Source: Scalesia atractyloides
Taxonomy: Eukaryota > Streptophyta > Magnoliopsida > Asterales > Asteraceae
DNA: 64,000 nt
NCBI GenBank assembly: GCA_947069175.1
Contig: CAMTDV010000013.1
Span: 53,140,610-53,204,609 of the forward strand
Reading direction: 5' to 3'
Positions 45,106 to 55,939 of the stretch are shown here, one piece after another. Position numbers and translations under genes: made by a program. The number at the start of each line of letters is the position of its first letter. Position 1 is the first letter of the stretch. A model generated the notes under the pieces. That model saw only the letters and a program-made list of their open reading frames with translations. It did not search any database and was not told the DNA's origin.

Positions 45106-45350
45106 ATGTCGCATTCAGTAAAGATTTATGATACATGTATCGGGTGTACTCAATGTGTCCGAGCTTGTCCTACGGATGTATTAGAATGATACCTTGGGAT
45201 GGATGTAAAACCAAACAAATAGCTCTTGCTCCAAGAACAGAGGATTCTGTCGGTTGTAAGAGATGTGAATCCGCCTGCCCAAGATATTTCTTGAGTGTTC
45301 GCGTTTATTTGTGGCATGAAATAACCTGCAGCATGGGTATAGCTTATTAA
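45106..45350 (+). pseudogene. psaC: Nuclear copy of plastid psaC, frameshifted
   Basis: From ATG 45106 the reading is [20 protein letters not shown], the N-terminus of PsaC, the 81-residue photosystem I subunit that binds the two 4Fe-4S clusters F_A and F_B on the stromal side. One A is missing at about 45186 (GAATGAT for GAAATGAT), shifting the frame; the rest is in the other frame with [20 protein letters not shown] and CKRCESACP, ending SMGIAY-TAA. Total 245 nt against the normal 246. Several substitutions (PRYF, WHEITCS) show this is an aged nuclear insertion, not the plastid gene. Confidence 0.92.
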
Positions 45351-45441
45351 TACATTACAGAAACTGAGTTCATTTTTTACCGCCAACACCTCTTATTTTT
45401 TGGCACAGTTTTTTCTGGTGCTAGTGTATCTTGTCTTTACC

Positions 45442-46015
45442 ACGAACAAATTTCCTTGGTTCACAATAATTGTAGTTTTACCAATATTTGTAAGGTCCTT
45501 AATTTTCGTTCTTCCCTATAAAGGAAATAGGGTAATTCGGTAGTATACTATATGTATATGCATGTCAAAACTTCTTTAAACAACCTATACATTTTGTTAT
45601 CATTTCCAATTGGACGATCCATTAATCCAACTAGTAGAGGACTATAAATGGATCAATTTTTTTTATTTCCGTTGGAAACTAGGAATTGATGGACTGTCTA
45701 TAGGACCCATTTTATTAACAGGCTTTATCACTACTTTAGCGGCCTGGTTTCTGTTACTCGCGATTCTCGATTATTCCATGTCTTGATGTTAGCAATGTAC
45801 AGTGGTCAAATAGGATCATTTTCTTCACGGGACCTTATACTGTTCTTCATCATGTGGGAATTAGAATTAATTCCAGTTTATCTACTTCTATCCATGGGGG
45901 AGGAAAGAAACGTCTCTACTCAGCCACAAAATTTATTTTATACACGTCGGGGGTTCCATTTTTCTCTTAATGGGAGTTCTAGGTTCCAGTTTCTTCATTC
46001 ATTTTCACGGTTCTC
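45442..46015 (+). pseudogene. ndhD: Nuclear copy of plastid ndhD, 5' part only
   Basis: It begins 91 bp after psaC with ACG (the plastid ndhD start that is RNA-edited in many plants), followed by AATTTCCTTGGTTCACAAT. Recognisable frames include GIDGLSIGPILLTGFITT and, from 45783, MLAMYSGQIGSFSSRDLI and FFIMWELELIPVYLLLSM, transmembrane parts of this NDH-complex antiporter-like subunit. Multiple short deletions break it. Only about the first 190 of about 500 codons are present, and similarity ends near 46015. The psaC-ndhD order is that of the plastid SSC. Confidence 0.9.
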
Positions 46016-49000
46016 GTAATATTTAACGTTTTCAAATAAACCTTCCCTTATATATTATTATTATTTATTTATCTAATTGGATGCCTTTCATGAATAGTGT
46101 CTTTGTGCTAATGAGTCGGCCCTCCCTAATTTGTCAGAGGGGTAGTGGCTTTTTTTCTTCCTTGAGTATCTTTTAGGTTTAATACATTTAGACGCGGAAT
46201 TAAATACAAAAGCAGTAGTGATAGAGCGGTTATGTGTGTAACCCATAACGGTTGTCACATGTTCAAGACTAGGCGGGGGGAGTATTTTGGGCATTTTTTG
46301 GGACCCAACTAGGCTCATATTGGGCTTGGTTGTTAATAATTTATTTAATTATGTTGGGCTCGGTTCTTAATAGTTTGTTTAATTAGTTTCTTAGTTACTT
46401 TGTTTTTATTGGGCTTTAATCAAAACATTAAGTTAATGAGTTTGTAATTACTAAAGGTTGACTATTTGTTTTATACCTAACTATTTTTAGAGAAAGCTTA
46501 CATAACTTTTTTAAAGAAAGCTATATTGACTAGCCTTGATATTTATGATGATAATGTTGGATCTCAAAAAATTGTTAGGAGAGAATATTAATTACCTCTA
46601 TTCAGTAACTTCTCATTTATTCTCTACCGCAACACGAGGTGGATGAAACTAGTTATCATAAAGTTGGTTTTAATATTTATATAATTTGGGTATTATAAAT
46701 GTTATTTAATAATAAGAATAGCCATTTACATGGTAAAGTTGTCCTACGAAGTCTTCTAAATATAAGAAGGGTGTAAAGATACAATGGATCACAAAATATA
46801 CACAAAAGTTCACAAAATATAACATAATGCCGAGAAAAAGGACACAATGAATCTAAAAAAAAAGACACAATAACGATAATAAAAAACAATATCAAATAAA
46901 AAGACACAGTGATTTAAACAAAATTTCTAAAATCTATAAGCTAAAAACTCTAAAAACGAAAAACTGAAATCTAAGATTGTAGAGTTGACAAGAAGGTTCC
47001 AATGGCGCTAGAATGACGGAGTACGTTTGATACCCTTCATACGACTTCATATTTCTAAAAGACTATGTATTGAAAGATTTTTCCCCATTTACATCCAAGA
47101 TACAACAAAGTTATAATCACCATTTCAAAAGTAATAGCGGTAGGTAATAAAGAATTTACTTTTAACTTCTATCATATTCAATGAAGTAGGTCGGGATGAG
47201 TGTTGATAACACCATCTATAATGCAGTTTGTTAACCTTCATGGATAATGTTGAAGGAGATAGACATCAAACATGACGTAGAGAAGGAAGTTTGTGGTCAT
47301 TGACTGGTCCGTGGAGGGGAGATTGTTTTATCCGATGAAATACACCATGGCCTTTTGTGAGCTCCGATTTTGTGTTGGTGCTCTAAGTACCAAGAATACA
47401 TGCTACATGAGTTTATTAAGGTACATGTATATGTAGGAATCTATAAATGAGTTGATTTGAGCTATGCTTTATTTTAACAAAGTTAAATGTGTCAAATCAA
47501 AACGTCTAGCCAAATGGCTAAGCACGTTGAAAGTCGCCTAAAGTCTACTTTTGAGGCATACAACCTCCTAAATTGTTTCTATTCAAACGTTTATAATTTT
47601 ATTGTAAACATGTTTATTAATCACAACTAACCATTAAGTCATTATATATACTTTCAAAAATATGAAAAAAAGTGTTTACATAATGAACGAGGGTTAATAA
47701 TCATAATATATTTTAGGGGTATGCAAAAAAATCGAATTAATTGACAAAGCTAAACCGAGAAAATCAAACCAAATAAAAGCTGGTGGGTCAGTTAATTGTT
47801 TTTTCTTAAAACTGAAAGTAGTGAGTCGGTTATGGGCATCAATGTTTCTATACCCGCCATAACCGAACCGACATGTAGATAAAATCTTTGTCAGATCTTG
47901 TAATTTTCACCATTTTTCAATATTTGATGTTTTAGTTGAACGTTTGTTTAAACTTATGGGTTATATCATATCATATCGTTTTGGTTGTTTGTTTGTTTGA
48001 AATTATTGATTATATCATTTCGTTTTATTTGAATATTCATTAATAGTAATAATGAGTATTAATATTATAAATTATATGTACTTTTTAATGCTATTTAATT
48101 TATACTACACGATAAAGCAATAATCTAGGGGATACATGACACCATTATAGAGTCATTTCGTTGTGTTTTCCCACTCAAAAGTTTAGTTCTCTTTACAATC
48201 GGTTGTTGCGGACCCGTATTCTAACAAAGACCCTAGGTATATAAACCTTATAACCCGTTTCCACACAAAAAGTTCATACGCCCCCTAGGGTTCGCATTCT
48301 TCACGCCAACTCTCTTCTTCTTCCTCCATACGGTGGATCTCCCAATCCTCTATTTTTCCAAAGCTGAGACTTTAGTCAACCTGGTCGTTTCACTCTATTT
48401 GGCAAAGAAGGAACGAATCGTTCACCACATTGACAATCATCAAGAATCAAGATACCATTGATTTTTTGTATGTTTCTTCAACTTTTACAGTTTAATATCT
48501 CAAAGTTGCAAACGATTTTGTCGTTTCTCCGATTTACAAAACCTAAATCAATTGTTCTTTGTTGAAGCTTGAAGACCTGCCATCTATGTTTCCTTAGATT
48601 ATCCCCATCGATCGGCGATTATGCGATCTGTGATCAACCTTCCCTTATAAGTTTCCACTTCTCCCTATGGTTTTACTTTTTTTTTACAAATTTTTATTAC
48701 TATATGCATATGGATAAGTGGTACCTATAAGTAAAATTCACGAATGAAATTTATCACTGTTGTTAAGTTTTTTCCATTTTTTTCTGTTTATGATTTATAA
48801 AAGTAATTTAATAGCAGAAACATAGTAGGTTCGTATTGTAATTTCGTTTGGACTTTAGGCATTTCCTTGCTAAAGTCACTAGGTCTATTTTATAGTTGAT
48901 ATTAACTTTCGTTCTCATACTATCCTTAACAAATAGGGTGTGTTCTTTTTCTTGTCCAATTTATGTTAATCATTTTGGGAATTAAATTATTTTTATCGAT

Positions 49001-49570
49001 GTTTGTCAACTAGTTATACTAATATGTGGAATATTGTGTTATACATTTCTGTTCGTTCCAACCAGTTTCTTTTATTTATTTATATAAGTTAAGGGCTCGC
49101 CCTATAGCATGGGAAAAACATCCAAGAGTACATCAATCTCTAAAAGCATCTCCATGGATGATAAGGTTATAGCGGATGATTTTAATATTAATTTTTAAAC
49201 TGGATTTTCATTAATCTGATGCTTGATTCATTTGACCAATTAACTTATGTATAGTTCATTTTGGGTTATGTTGTATTTGCAAACGGTTCAAATTGGTAAA
49301 ACAAAAAAAGGTTGAGCTAAAAATGAAATGAGTGGAATAAACAAAAGTGTACCTTTAGTGTATACAACCTACTAAATCATTTTATTTAAAAAGTTAGTTT
49401 TTTAATTGTAATTAAGATAACTTTTTTATAATCATAACGAACACACAAGTTATTTGTGAATATTGGAGTAAAAGGGATTCAGGTCAATCCGATTCCATTC
49501 GACCCACACAAATTTAACTATTTTTATCCGCTCAACCTCTATTGCGCCTCCTATACTTGCAGCATATGTG
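46016..49570. other. AT-rich DNA; one candidate tRNA-like SINE head and one promoter-like stretch
   Basis: No complete gene. 46195-46260 has GTAGTGATAGAGCGGTTATG (A-box-like) and GTCACATGTTCAAGACT (B-box-like), possibly a SINE head (weak). The promoter-like stretch at 48230-48660 is listed separately. The remainder shows nothing definable. Confidence 0.4.
48233..48480 (+). promoter_or_regulatory. Promoter/5'UTR-like stretch, orphan
   Basis: TATATAAAC (about 48238) is followed 50 bp later by CCCCTAGGGTTCGC (a telo-box-like AGGGTT) and a pyrimidine-rich leader (CTCTCTTCTTCTTCCTCC), the layout of plant housekeeping genes. No convincing coding exon follows. A 29-codon ATG frame at 49109 (MGKTSKSTSIS...) is too short to support. 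It could be a captured promoter fragment. Confidence 0.3.
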
Positions 49571-50527
49571 CATCAAAGCTCATGACATTTATTATAATGT
49601 TTCATATTTATTATTACAATTTAAAGGAGATCATACAATCATATCATACAAGTTCAACATGTTCTATACATCTTTCTAGGCTTCATTATTTTTCTTCTAA
49701 GCCACTTTCCTATGTGTTCCTTGCTTCATCCTGTCCACCTGTATCATGTGTAAAAATGGTTTTTGGGTCAACAAAAAGTTGGCGAGTGAATCCAATGAAA
49801 AACATTTAAACGAGTTTATTGTATTGATTATAAAATAAAGTGCATAACCACATATGAGTAAATGTAGATGTAAATTTATTCACAATACACAAAATATTAA
49901 ATATTGCACACACATACAACAATTGATTGTTTTGAGGCACGCGTTGTTCAACTCGTCTCCCACGAGGAACTGATGGAGCTAATGAATGAGTTTTGAGGCA
50001 CGCGTTGTTCTACGAACTGTTGGGCCTAATGAATGAGTTTTAAGGCACGCGTTGTTCAACTCGTCTCCCACGAGGAACTGATGGGCCTAACAAATAATTT
50101 GCATACAACTTGACAATATGTAATACATAACAACAAACAATATTTACATCCTAAGTTTAGATCATAATATGGTATAGCACGAGTTTGAATAAGCGAATTA
50201 GTTTAAGCGACACATGATACACCCCAAAACATGAATAAAAAGGGGAATTTGTAAGAATTTACTCACAGTGGGTGCGTTTCTTGGATTGATGATGAATGTG
50301 CACGAATTCGGATTTAATCGACAAGGGAACTAACCTAAATAATAACATAATAGTTCGATAAATAAATAAACTTTTATTTGAGATCAATATTTTTAATTAG
50401 TGTTCTTAATGGGATTGTTAGGTTTATTTTTGTGAGTTCAAGGAAATTTTCTAACTTTAAAAATATTATCTTTAAGTATTTTTAATTGATTTTTAAATAA
50501 AATAAATAATTAAAAGAAAATAAAATT

Positions 50528-50590
50528 TTTGACTTTTTGACCAGTTGACCGTTGACCAGTTGACCGTTGACCATTTGACTGTTGACCGGT
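50528..50590. promoter_or_regulatory. Cluster of W-box cores (TTGACC/T) in the B2 LTR
   Basis: Seven TTGACY cores occur in about 60 bp, alternating AGTTGACC and GTTGACC spacing. The other B2 LTR has five (56518-56570). Smaller clusters are in B1 (34238-34262, 42309-42332) and the solo LTR (7450-7480, reverse). WRKY factors bind this core; an inducible promoter role is inferred. Confidence 0.55.
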
Positions 50591-50607
50591 TCGGTCGTGT
50601 ATTTGTT

Positions 50608-51189
50608 TGCACCGAGTGAGGTTCGAACTTGTGACCTCTCGTACGCGTGCACGCAGCTCTACCAACTGAGCTACGTGTCTAACCCGAAATATTTCTGTTT
50701 TTAATTATACTTATATACAAATTAGATAAATTCATTTATGTCCTTATTTAAAAACTTGATAATTGCCAGAACCGGTGCGGTAGCCTGGACTCGAACCCGC
50801 GACGTGCTTACTGTTTTTGCACACAGTTCACCACTGGACTGTGTGTCTAACTTGGTTATTATTCCGGTTCTTATTATACTTATATACTATTTAGATTTAT
50901 CCAGAAATCATTTACTTAAAAAGAATTCTAATTATATCAACCGGTGCACATAACAGGACTCGAACCCGGGACCTGTTGTTTAACGTTGCACACAGTCCGC
51001 CGCTGGACTGTGTGTCTAACCTGGTTAGAATACTGATTTTTATTATACTTAACATCTTACAGCGAGTTGATCCGGTTCGGTTTAAAAAGAACATTTTTAT
51101 TTCAGAGAGTGAGGTTGTGTCAGGGATCGAACTCGAGACGTGTTTTAATTGTTTGCGCACAGTCCACCGCTGGACTGTGTGTCTAACCC
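50608..51189 (-). repeat. Array of four sense tRNA-like modules (3' LTR B2)
   Basis: Minus-strand modules at 51189-51112, 51022-50946, 50852-50776 and 50684-50608, period about 168 bp. D-arm hairpins AGTCCAGCGGTGGACT, AGTCCAGCGGCGGACT, AGTCCAGTGGTGAACT and TAGCTCAGTTGGTAGAGC; T-loop/B-box strings GAGTTCGATCCC, GGGTTCGAGTCC, GGGTTCGAGTCC and AGTTCGAACCTC. Anticodon arms are not conserved. Confidence 0.77.
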
Positions 51190-51910
51190 GAGATATAACC
51201 CGATTTATATTACATATATACACAATCCAAAACTTCATCTTCTTCGTAAACATTACCCAGAAACCAAAAATCCGACTGTTATCTTTATCTAATCGATTCT
51301 GAGTATTGGTTTACGAATTAACGGAATTATATGTGAATGTAAAAAGGTTTTAAAGGTTCATACCCCTGGAGAACAGCACTTTGACGATTCCAGTGACCAA
51401 CTCCGGCGAGTTCCAATTTTTCCGGCGAAGCTTGACTTGCGACAGAGGCTTTACAGGGAGTTGAGGCGAGTGTGGGTGACTTCTGTCGAAGCTCTAGCAG
51501 TCCTATTTTTAGAGTAAGGCACAGGGATGAAATGGGTTCGGTTTTCCGGCGAGTTGCAGAAAATTTCCGGCGAGTTGTTCTTGCTGATTAGGGACTTGTA
51601 GGGAGGTTAGCGAGTGTGTTGTGAGTTGACTCGAGTGAATAAGCGAGTTGGGTTTTCCTGACTGAAAGTATTTTTAAGTATATGTGATTTCAAGTTTTCG
51701 GTTATGAAATTCACGGTTCATGAATGAAATTGAATCGAGTTTTCGGTTATAACCGACGTTTATCATCAGTTACACACGTTTAACCATAAAGAAAAACGTT
51801 AATTGCTTGATTGCTTGGATTGTGTCTTCGACAGTTACTGGTTTTTGTAATATTACAGGTTGGCGTTTGTTTCAATATAAAACTTAATTGATTTCAGTTA
51901 TTTCACAAAG

Positions 51911-51983
51911 AGTGCAGGTAGCCTGGTGGTGCGTTGTGTGTTTGTTTGAGCGGGAGACCCGGGTTCGGAACCCGGCGTCTCTA
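51911..51983 (+). other. Antisense tRNA-like module (3' LTR B2)
   Basis: Plus strand AGCCTGGTGGTGCGTTG and GGGTTCGGAACCCGG; the TTCGA core is mutated to TTCGG. The T-stem is otherwise perfect. The 5' LTR copy keeps TTCGA. Confidence 0.6.
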
Positions 51984-52166
51984 TTTAATTTTTATCTCAT
52001 TATTTATTATTGATTATTAATTATAGTTTTTAAATTATAATATATTTATTAATTATGTATCGTATAAAATTAATTTGAGCATTAAATACGCAACGAAAAT
52101 TTTAACTGGATGTTCGGTTAATAAACGAAGCGGGTTCGGTTAACCCGGTTTTTTACGGATGTTACA

Positions 52167-52202
52167 GTATCCCCTACTTTTAGAAATTTCGTCCCGAAAT
52201 TT
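52167..52202 (-). other. Polypurine tract and GGA-triloop hairpin of B2
   Basis: Minus strand AAATTTCG-GGA-CGAAATTT (52202-52184), then AGTAGGGGATAC next to the 3' LTR; identical to B1 although no pol precedes it here. Confidence 0.85.
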
Positions 52203-52439
52203 AAGTTGTGGCATGTTTGTCTCAAAAGGATGGTGTTTTAATTTGACAATTACATACTTAGAAGGGAGTAAGAGTTTAAATTTTGTGTGAGGCGGTAACG
52301 TTCCTTGTAAGGGTTGAGTACCCTGCTACAGGAATCGCTTTTTGATGCCTACGATAAAGAATATTGATAAACAGAGTTGATTCACTAAGTATGATTTCAT
52401 GCGCAAGAGTTTTGATACGTTTGGAAAGATAAGGTTATA

Positions 52440-53190
52440 TCCTAAAACAAAACTTCTACTACTAAAACCTACATGTAACCTCTCATAACCGCCTGACAAT
52501 ACCTCTGCTCCTTTGGCAAGAATACTTACATATAGGAAGTACCAGCGGCGTATCCACCATATTCTTGTCAAATTTTCATTGGCTTTATCAGTAAGTTATG
52601 ATTAGTTCCATGTGACTCTAGAACATAAACAAACACATCAACCAAAGCTTGAGTCTTAATTCTGATAGTATACATGTTTGAATGCTGACAGTACCTCTCT
52701 CCTTTGTTATGATGAAGAGGTTAATCTATGTAGAAGTGGGACACAATCCAACTTCTTTGAATGGTGATATGATATGAATGCTAAATCAGTGAGTATAAAC
52801 AAACTTCAACCATGATATTACTAAATCCTACATGGAACTTCTCATAACCGCCTGACAATGCCTTTGATCCTTTGGCAAGAATACTTATATATAGGAAGTA
52901 CCAGCGGCGTATCCACCATATTCTTGTCAAATTTTCATTGGTTTTATCAGTAAGTTATGATTAGTTCTATGTGACTCTAAAACATAAACAAACACAACAA
53001 CCAAAGCTTGAGTCTAACTTCTGAAAGTATACATGTTTTAATGGTGACAGTACCTCTCTCGTTTGTTATGATGGAGAGGTTAGTCTATGTAGAAGTGAGA
53101 CACAACCCAACTTCTTTAAATGATGAGACTGAGATACGTCGTGAGGTATGATGATATGAATGTTAAATCAATGAGTATAAAACAAAACTG
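52440..53190. repeat. Tandem duplication (~360-bp unit) in place of pol
   Basis: Copy 1 (about 52455-52806) and copy 2 (about 52816-53190) match closely (CATAACCGCCTGACAAT at 52484 and 52843; GTACCAGCGGCGTATCCACC in both); offset is 359 bp at the start and about 382 bp at the end, so copy 2 has a ~23-bp insertion. No protein domain is seen on either strand and B1 has no matching sequence in its interior. Origin unknown. Confidence 0.85.
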
Positions 53191-53323
53191 AAATAGTAAT
53201 TCGCATAAGATTCTTGGATACAATTTCCAATTTATAATTGAGATACGTGAAAATTGAGATAACATAAAGAAAAACATAAAAACTAAGCGGTTGGAGTTGA
53301 ATCTTGATTTTTGGTGAAGAAAA

Positions 53324-54043
53324 CTAGTTGGGTGGTTCGTTTGGGCCGTCATTATCTTCAACCGGATTGGCGTTGATGTTGTAAACTCTTCCTCTTGCTG
53401 GTGGCCTAGTGGTTAGGTTTTCTTGATTTGCTTGGTTAACTGGGTTTGCTTGAGCTTGGGCGTTTATGATGTTAACCAATCGAGGGCACGTGTTTCTAAA
53501 ATGGGTAGGGTCGCCACAATTGAAACAAGCTCGAACATATGGGAACATGGGGTATTGGGGTTGTTGATATGTTTGGATCATGTTTTGAGTAAGGGGTGAG
53601 GTTGGGTTTTGAGAGGTGCGGCAAACCTTGCTCAAATGACCATATCGTCCACAATTCGCACATAGTCGACAAGGTAAGGTAGAGGGATGGTGATAAAAGC
53701 AGGTGTTGCATTGAGGGTGAGGTCCAAGGTAAGGTTTCTTATTTGGGTAAGTTGAGTTGGGTGCTACTTGAGTGATTGGGATAGCTTGAAGGGGTACGGC
53801 TTGTGAGGCTGGTTGTTTGCGTTGGGTGACAGCGAAAATTTGCCCATCTCGTTTTCTCTTAGAAATGTGTTGAGAAGGGGATTCGGTTTGGGTGGAGTTT
53901 TAGGTTTCAGTTGATGCTTTATCCTTCTTCTTCTCCTCCTTGAAGTCCTTATTTCGTATGCGGTTCTCGGTGAGCTCTGTAGCTAATTCCATTGCTGCTT
54001 CCAAAGTTGCAGGTGTGGTACTTATTACAGAGTCTTGAATTTT
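53324..54043 (-). pseudogene. B2 gag C-terminal part with zinc knuckle
   Basis: In frame after a stop at about 54044, the ATLEAAMELATELTENRIRN-like region can be read, then further breaks, then CFNCGDPTHFRNTCP (CX2CX4HX4C knuckle) in the frame 53635-53324. It ends ARGRVYNINANP, close to the point where B1 continues into protease; B2 loses homology there. Confidence 0.75.
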
Positions 54044-54667
54044 TTAAGGAAGACCTCGAATGTAGTGCTCGATCAAACGGTAGAGGGGAGTGAACAAGTT
54101 GGGAACCATTTGATTTAACTCAAGAAATCTCTTGTTGTATGTGGTGTGATCGCCTTCCTTTTGTTTCAAAGAATAGAACTCATCCTCTAATTTCTTGATT
54201 TCACTTCTTGGGCAAAACCGTCTTGTCATGATTTCCTTCAACTCTTCCCAAGTCAAAGTCATAGCATCTTCAACATCTCGTTTGGCCTTCTCTGTATTCC
54301 ACCATGTAAGTGCTATTCCAAGTAAACGACCAGTAGCATATCGCACTTTGCGATCATCGGGGAAATCGCAATTTAGAAAAGTGTTTTCCATTTCTTCAAA
54401 CCAATGGAGGAGAGCGGTGACACCTTCAGTCCCTTCATATTTTGGAGGGTCGCAGGATTTGAAATGCTTGAAGGTGCATTTAGTGGTACTTGGGGGAGGG
54501 TTGACAACATTTTGATCTTCTTGATTGACGGGATTAGCGGTAAGGGCTTGTTGAACTTGAACTACAATGTTGGGTATTACGGCAGCCATTTGTTGAGCGA
54601 TTTGGGCAGCCATGCGCTCGCGGGCTTTTCCTGATCTCATCTTCCTACGAGCGGAATTAGAAGACAT
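54044..54667 (-). CDS. B2 gag, capsid part, open
   Basis: A 207-residue frame from ATG 54667: MSSNSARRKMRSGKARERMA, IAQQMAAVIPNIVVQVQQAL, FKHFKSCDPPKYEGTEG, LLHWFEEMENTFLNCDFPDD, ALTWWNTEKAKRDVEDAMTL, MTRRFCPRSEIKKLEDEFYS and LIEHYIRGLP, the full set of capsid blocks. It stops at a TAA (54044-54046) within the LPxKIQDS motif, where B1 has a Ser codon. It may still yield a capsid protein of about 24 kDa. Confidence 0.85.
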   Translation of the reverse strand: MSSNSARRKMRSGKARERMAAQIAQQMAAVIPNIVVQVQQALTANPVNQEDQNVVNPPPSTTKCTFKHFKSCDPPKYEGTEGVTALLHWFEEMENTFLNCDFPDDRKVRYATGRLLGIALTWWNTEKAKRDVEDAMTLTWEELKEIMTRRFCPRSEIKKLEDEFYSLKQKEGDHTTYNKRFLELNQMVPNLFTPLYRLIEHYIRGLP

Positions 54668-55497
54668 CTACAAGGAATACATATCAAGAGTATGAGTTGG
54701 ACGTTTTAGAGGTCATGTGTCGTATTTAGGAATGAACATTCATAAAATAAATATAGAATAATAAATCTACTACATCCATAGGATGTCTTGGGCTTTGCTC
54801 GTAATTGGGCCTTGCATGCCGCCATACTTCACCTTCGTAATCATGTGGGCCCCCATGATTACCGGGTTTTTCATATGGTTCGCATGTGTTAGCCTGGTTA
54901 CGTACACTAAAACCCGGAGAAAATTGAGAAATATGTATGTAACGTATGAAGTTCGGAGTGCATCCAGGTGTGGACACGGTGACAACTCAAAGTGGGGTTA
55001 GTTCGAACGACGTTTGGTGTGGCATGCTTTGGCCTAATAGGTCCTTCGTACTCTCATCGTTAGTCCCCAGGTAGGCAAACTGGTCCGTTATATTGGATTT
55101 ATACGAATGCCAACCTAGACAGGACGTTCCGACTACCGGTACTTGTACCCTTACAGTTACTACATGCCCGTCGTATAACTCACTTAGATGAGATTTGAAA
55201 AATGACAAATGCGACAAAATCTTGAATAACGGAAGTATGAAGATGATTTGAATATGTGAACATTGAAATATGTATGATGAATATGTATGTAAGTATGTAT
55301 GTTTGACTGTAAGTATAATTCATTATGTATCACAAAATGTAATATTGGAAGTGTTTGCATGCATTTATGTATGTAATAAATATGAAAGAAATAAACATTA
55401 TGAGTTTGCATGTCACCACATAAACAATTAAAATCTGATCAACTATAGTATAGGCTCTAAGGGTCTAATAACCTATCCTATATCCCTATAGTCAAAA
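54668..55497 (-). other. B2 untranslated leader
   Basis: Non-coding; 54975-55190 is nearly identical to B1 40795-41000 while neighbouring leader DNA is less so. ACATCCATAGGATGTCTTGG (54771) is also shared, a short palindrome (CATCC-ATA-GGATG). Confidence 0.6.
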
Positions 55498-55509
55498 GCT
55501 CTGATACCA
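55498..55509 (-). other. Primer-binding site of B2
   Basis: Minus strand TGGTATCAGAGC (then TT instead of CA), 3 bp from the 5' LTR; a 12-nt match to initiator Met-tRNA. Confidence 0.85.
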
Positions 55510-55939
55510 ATCTGTCACACCCCGACCCGCAGCGGAAAAGGTGATCGGGGCATGATTGGGTTTTCATCAAAGCTCATGACATTTATTATAATGTTTCATA
55601 TTTATTATTACAATTTAAAGGAGATCATACAATCATATCATACAAGTTCAACATGTTCTATACATCTTTCTAGGCTTCATTATTTTTCTTCTAAGCCACT
55701 TTCCTATGTGTTTCTTGCTTCATCCTGTCCACCTGTATCATGTGTAAAAATGGTTTTTGGGTCAACAAAAAGTTGGCGAGTGAATCCTATGAAAAACATT
55801 TAAATGAGTTTATTGTATTGATTATAAAATAAAGTGCATAACCACATATGAGTAAACGTAGATGTAAATTTATTCACAATACACAAAATATTAAATATTG
55901 CACACACATACAACAATTGATTGTTTTGAGGCATGCGTT

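Larger units (their letters stand above)
49571..52166 (-). repeat. 3' LTR of B2, truncated at its outer end
   Basis: Matches 55565-58139. The terminal TGTCACACCCC end on the plus strand and about 40 further bases are missing. Differences from the 5' LTR include an extra 18-bp TTGACC unit (50540-50560), an extra 9 bp at about 51623 and a mutated B box GGTTCGGAACC at 51962. Contains four sense tRNA-like modules (50608-51189), an antisense one (51911-51983) and the hairpin repeats (about 49948-50080). Confidence 0.92.

Noticed and set aside
46195..46330. SINE
   Set aside because: A/B-box-like strings are weak, and no poly-A tail or target duplication could be found.
49109..49198. 29-codon ORF starting MGKTSKSTSIS as a small gene
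   Set aside because: Too short, no homology, no transcript evidence; left as part of the orphan promoter note.
50738..51302. Open frames of 71-113 codons repeated exactly at 56716-57280
   Set aside because: They are readings through the tRNA-like array of the two LTRs of one element; identity reflects recent LTR duplication, not protein conservation.
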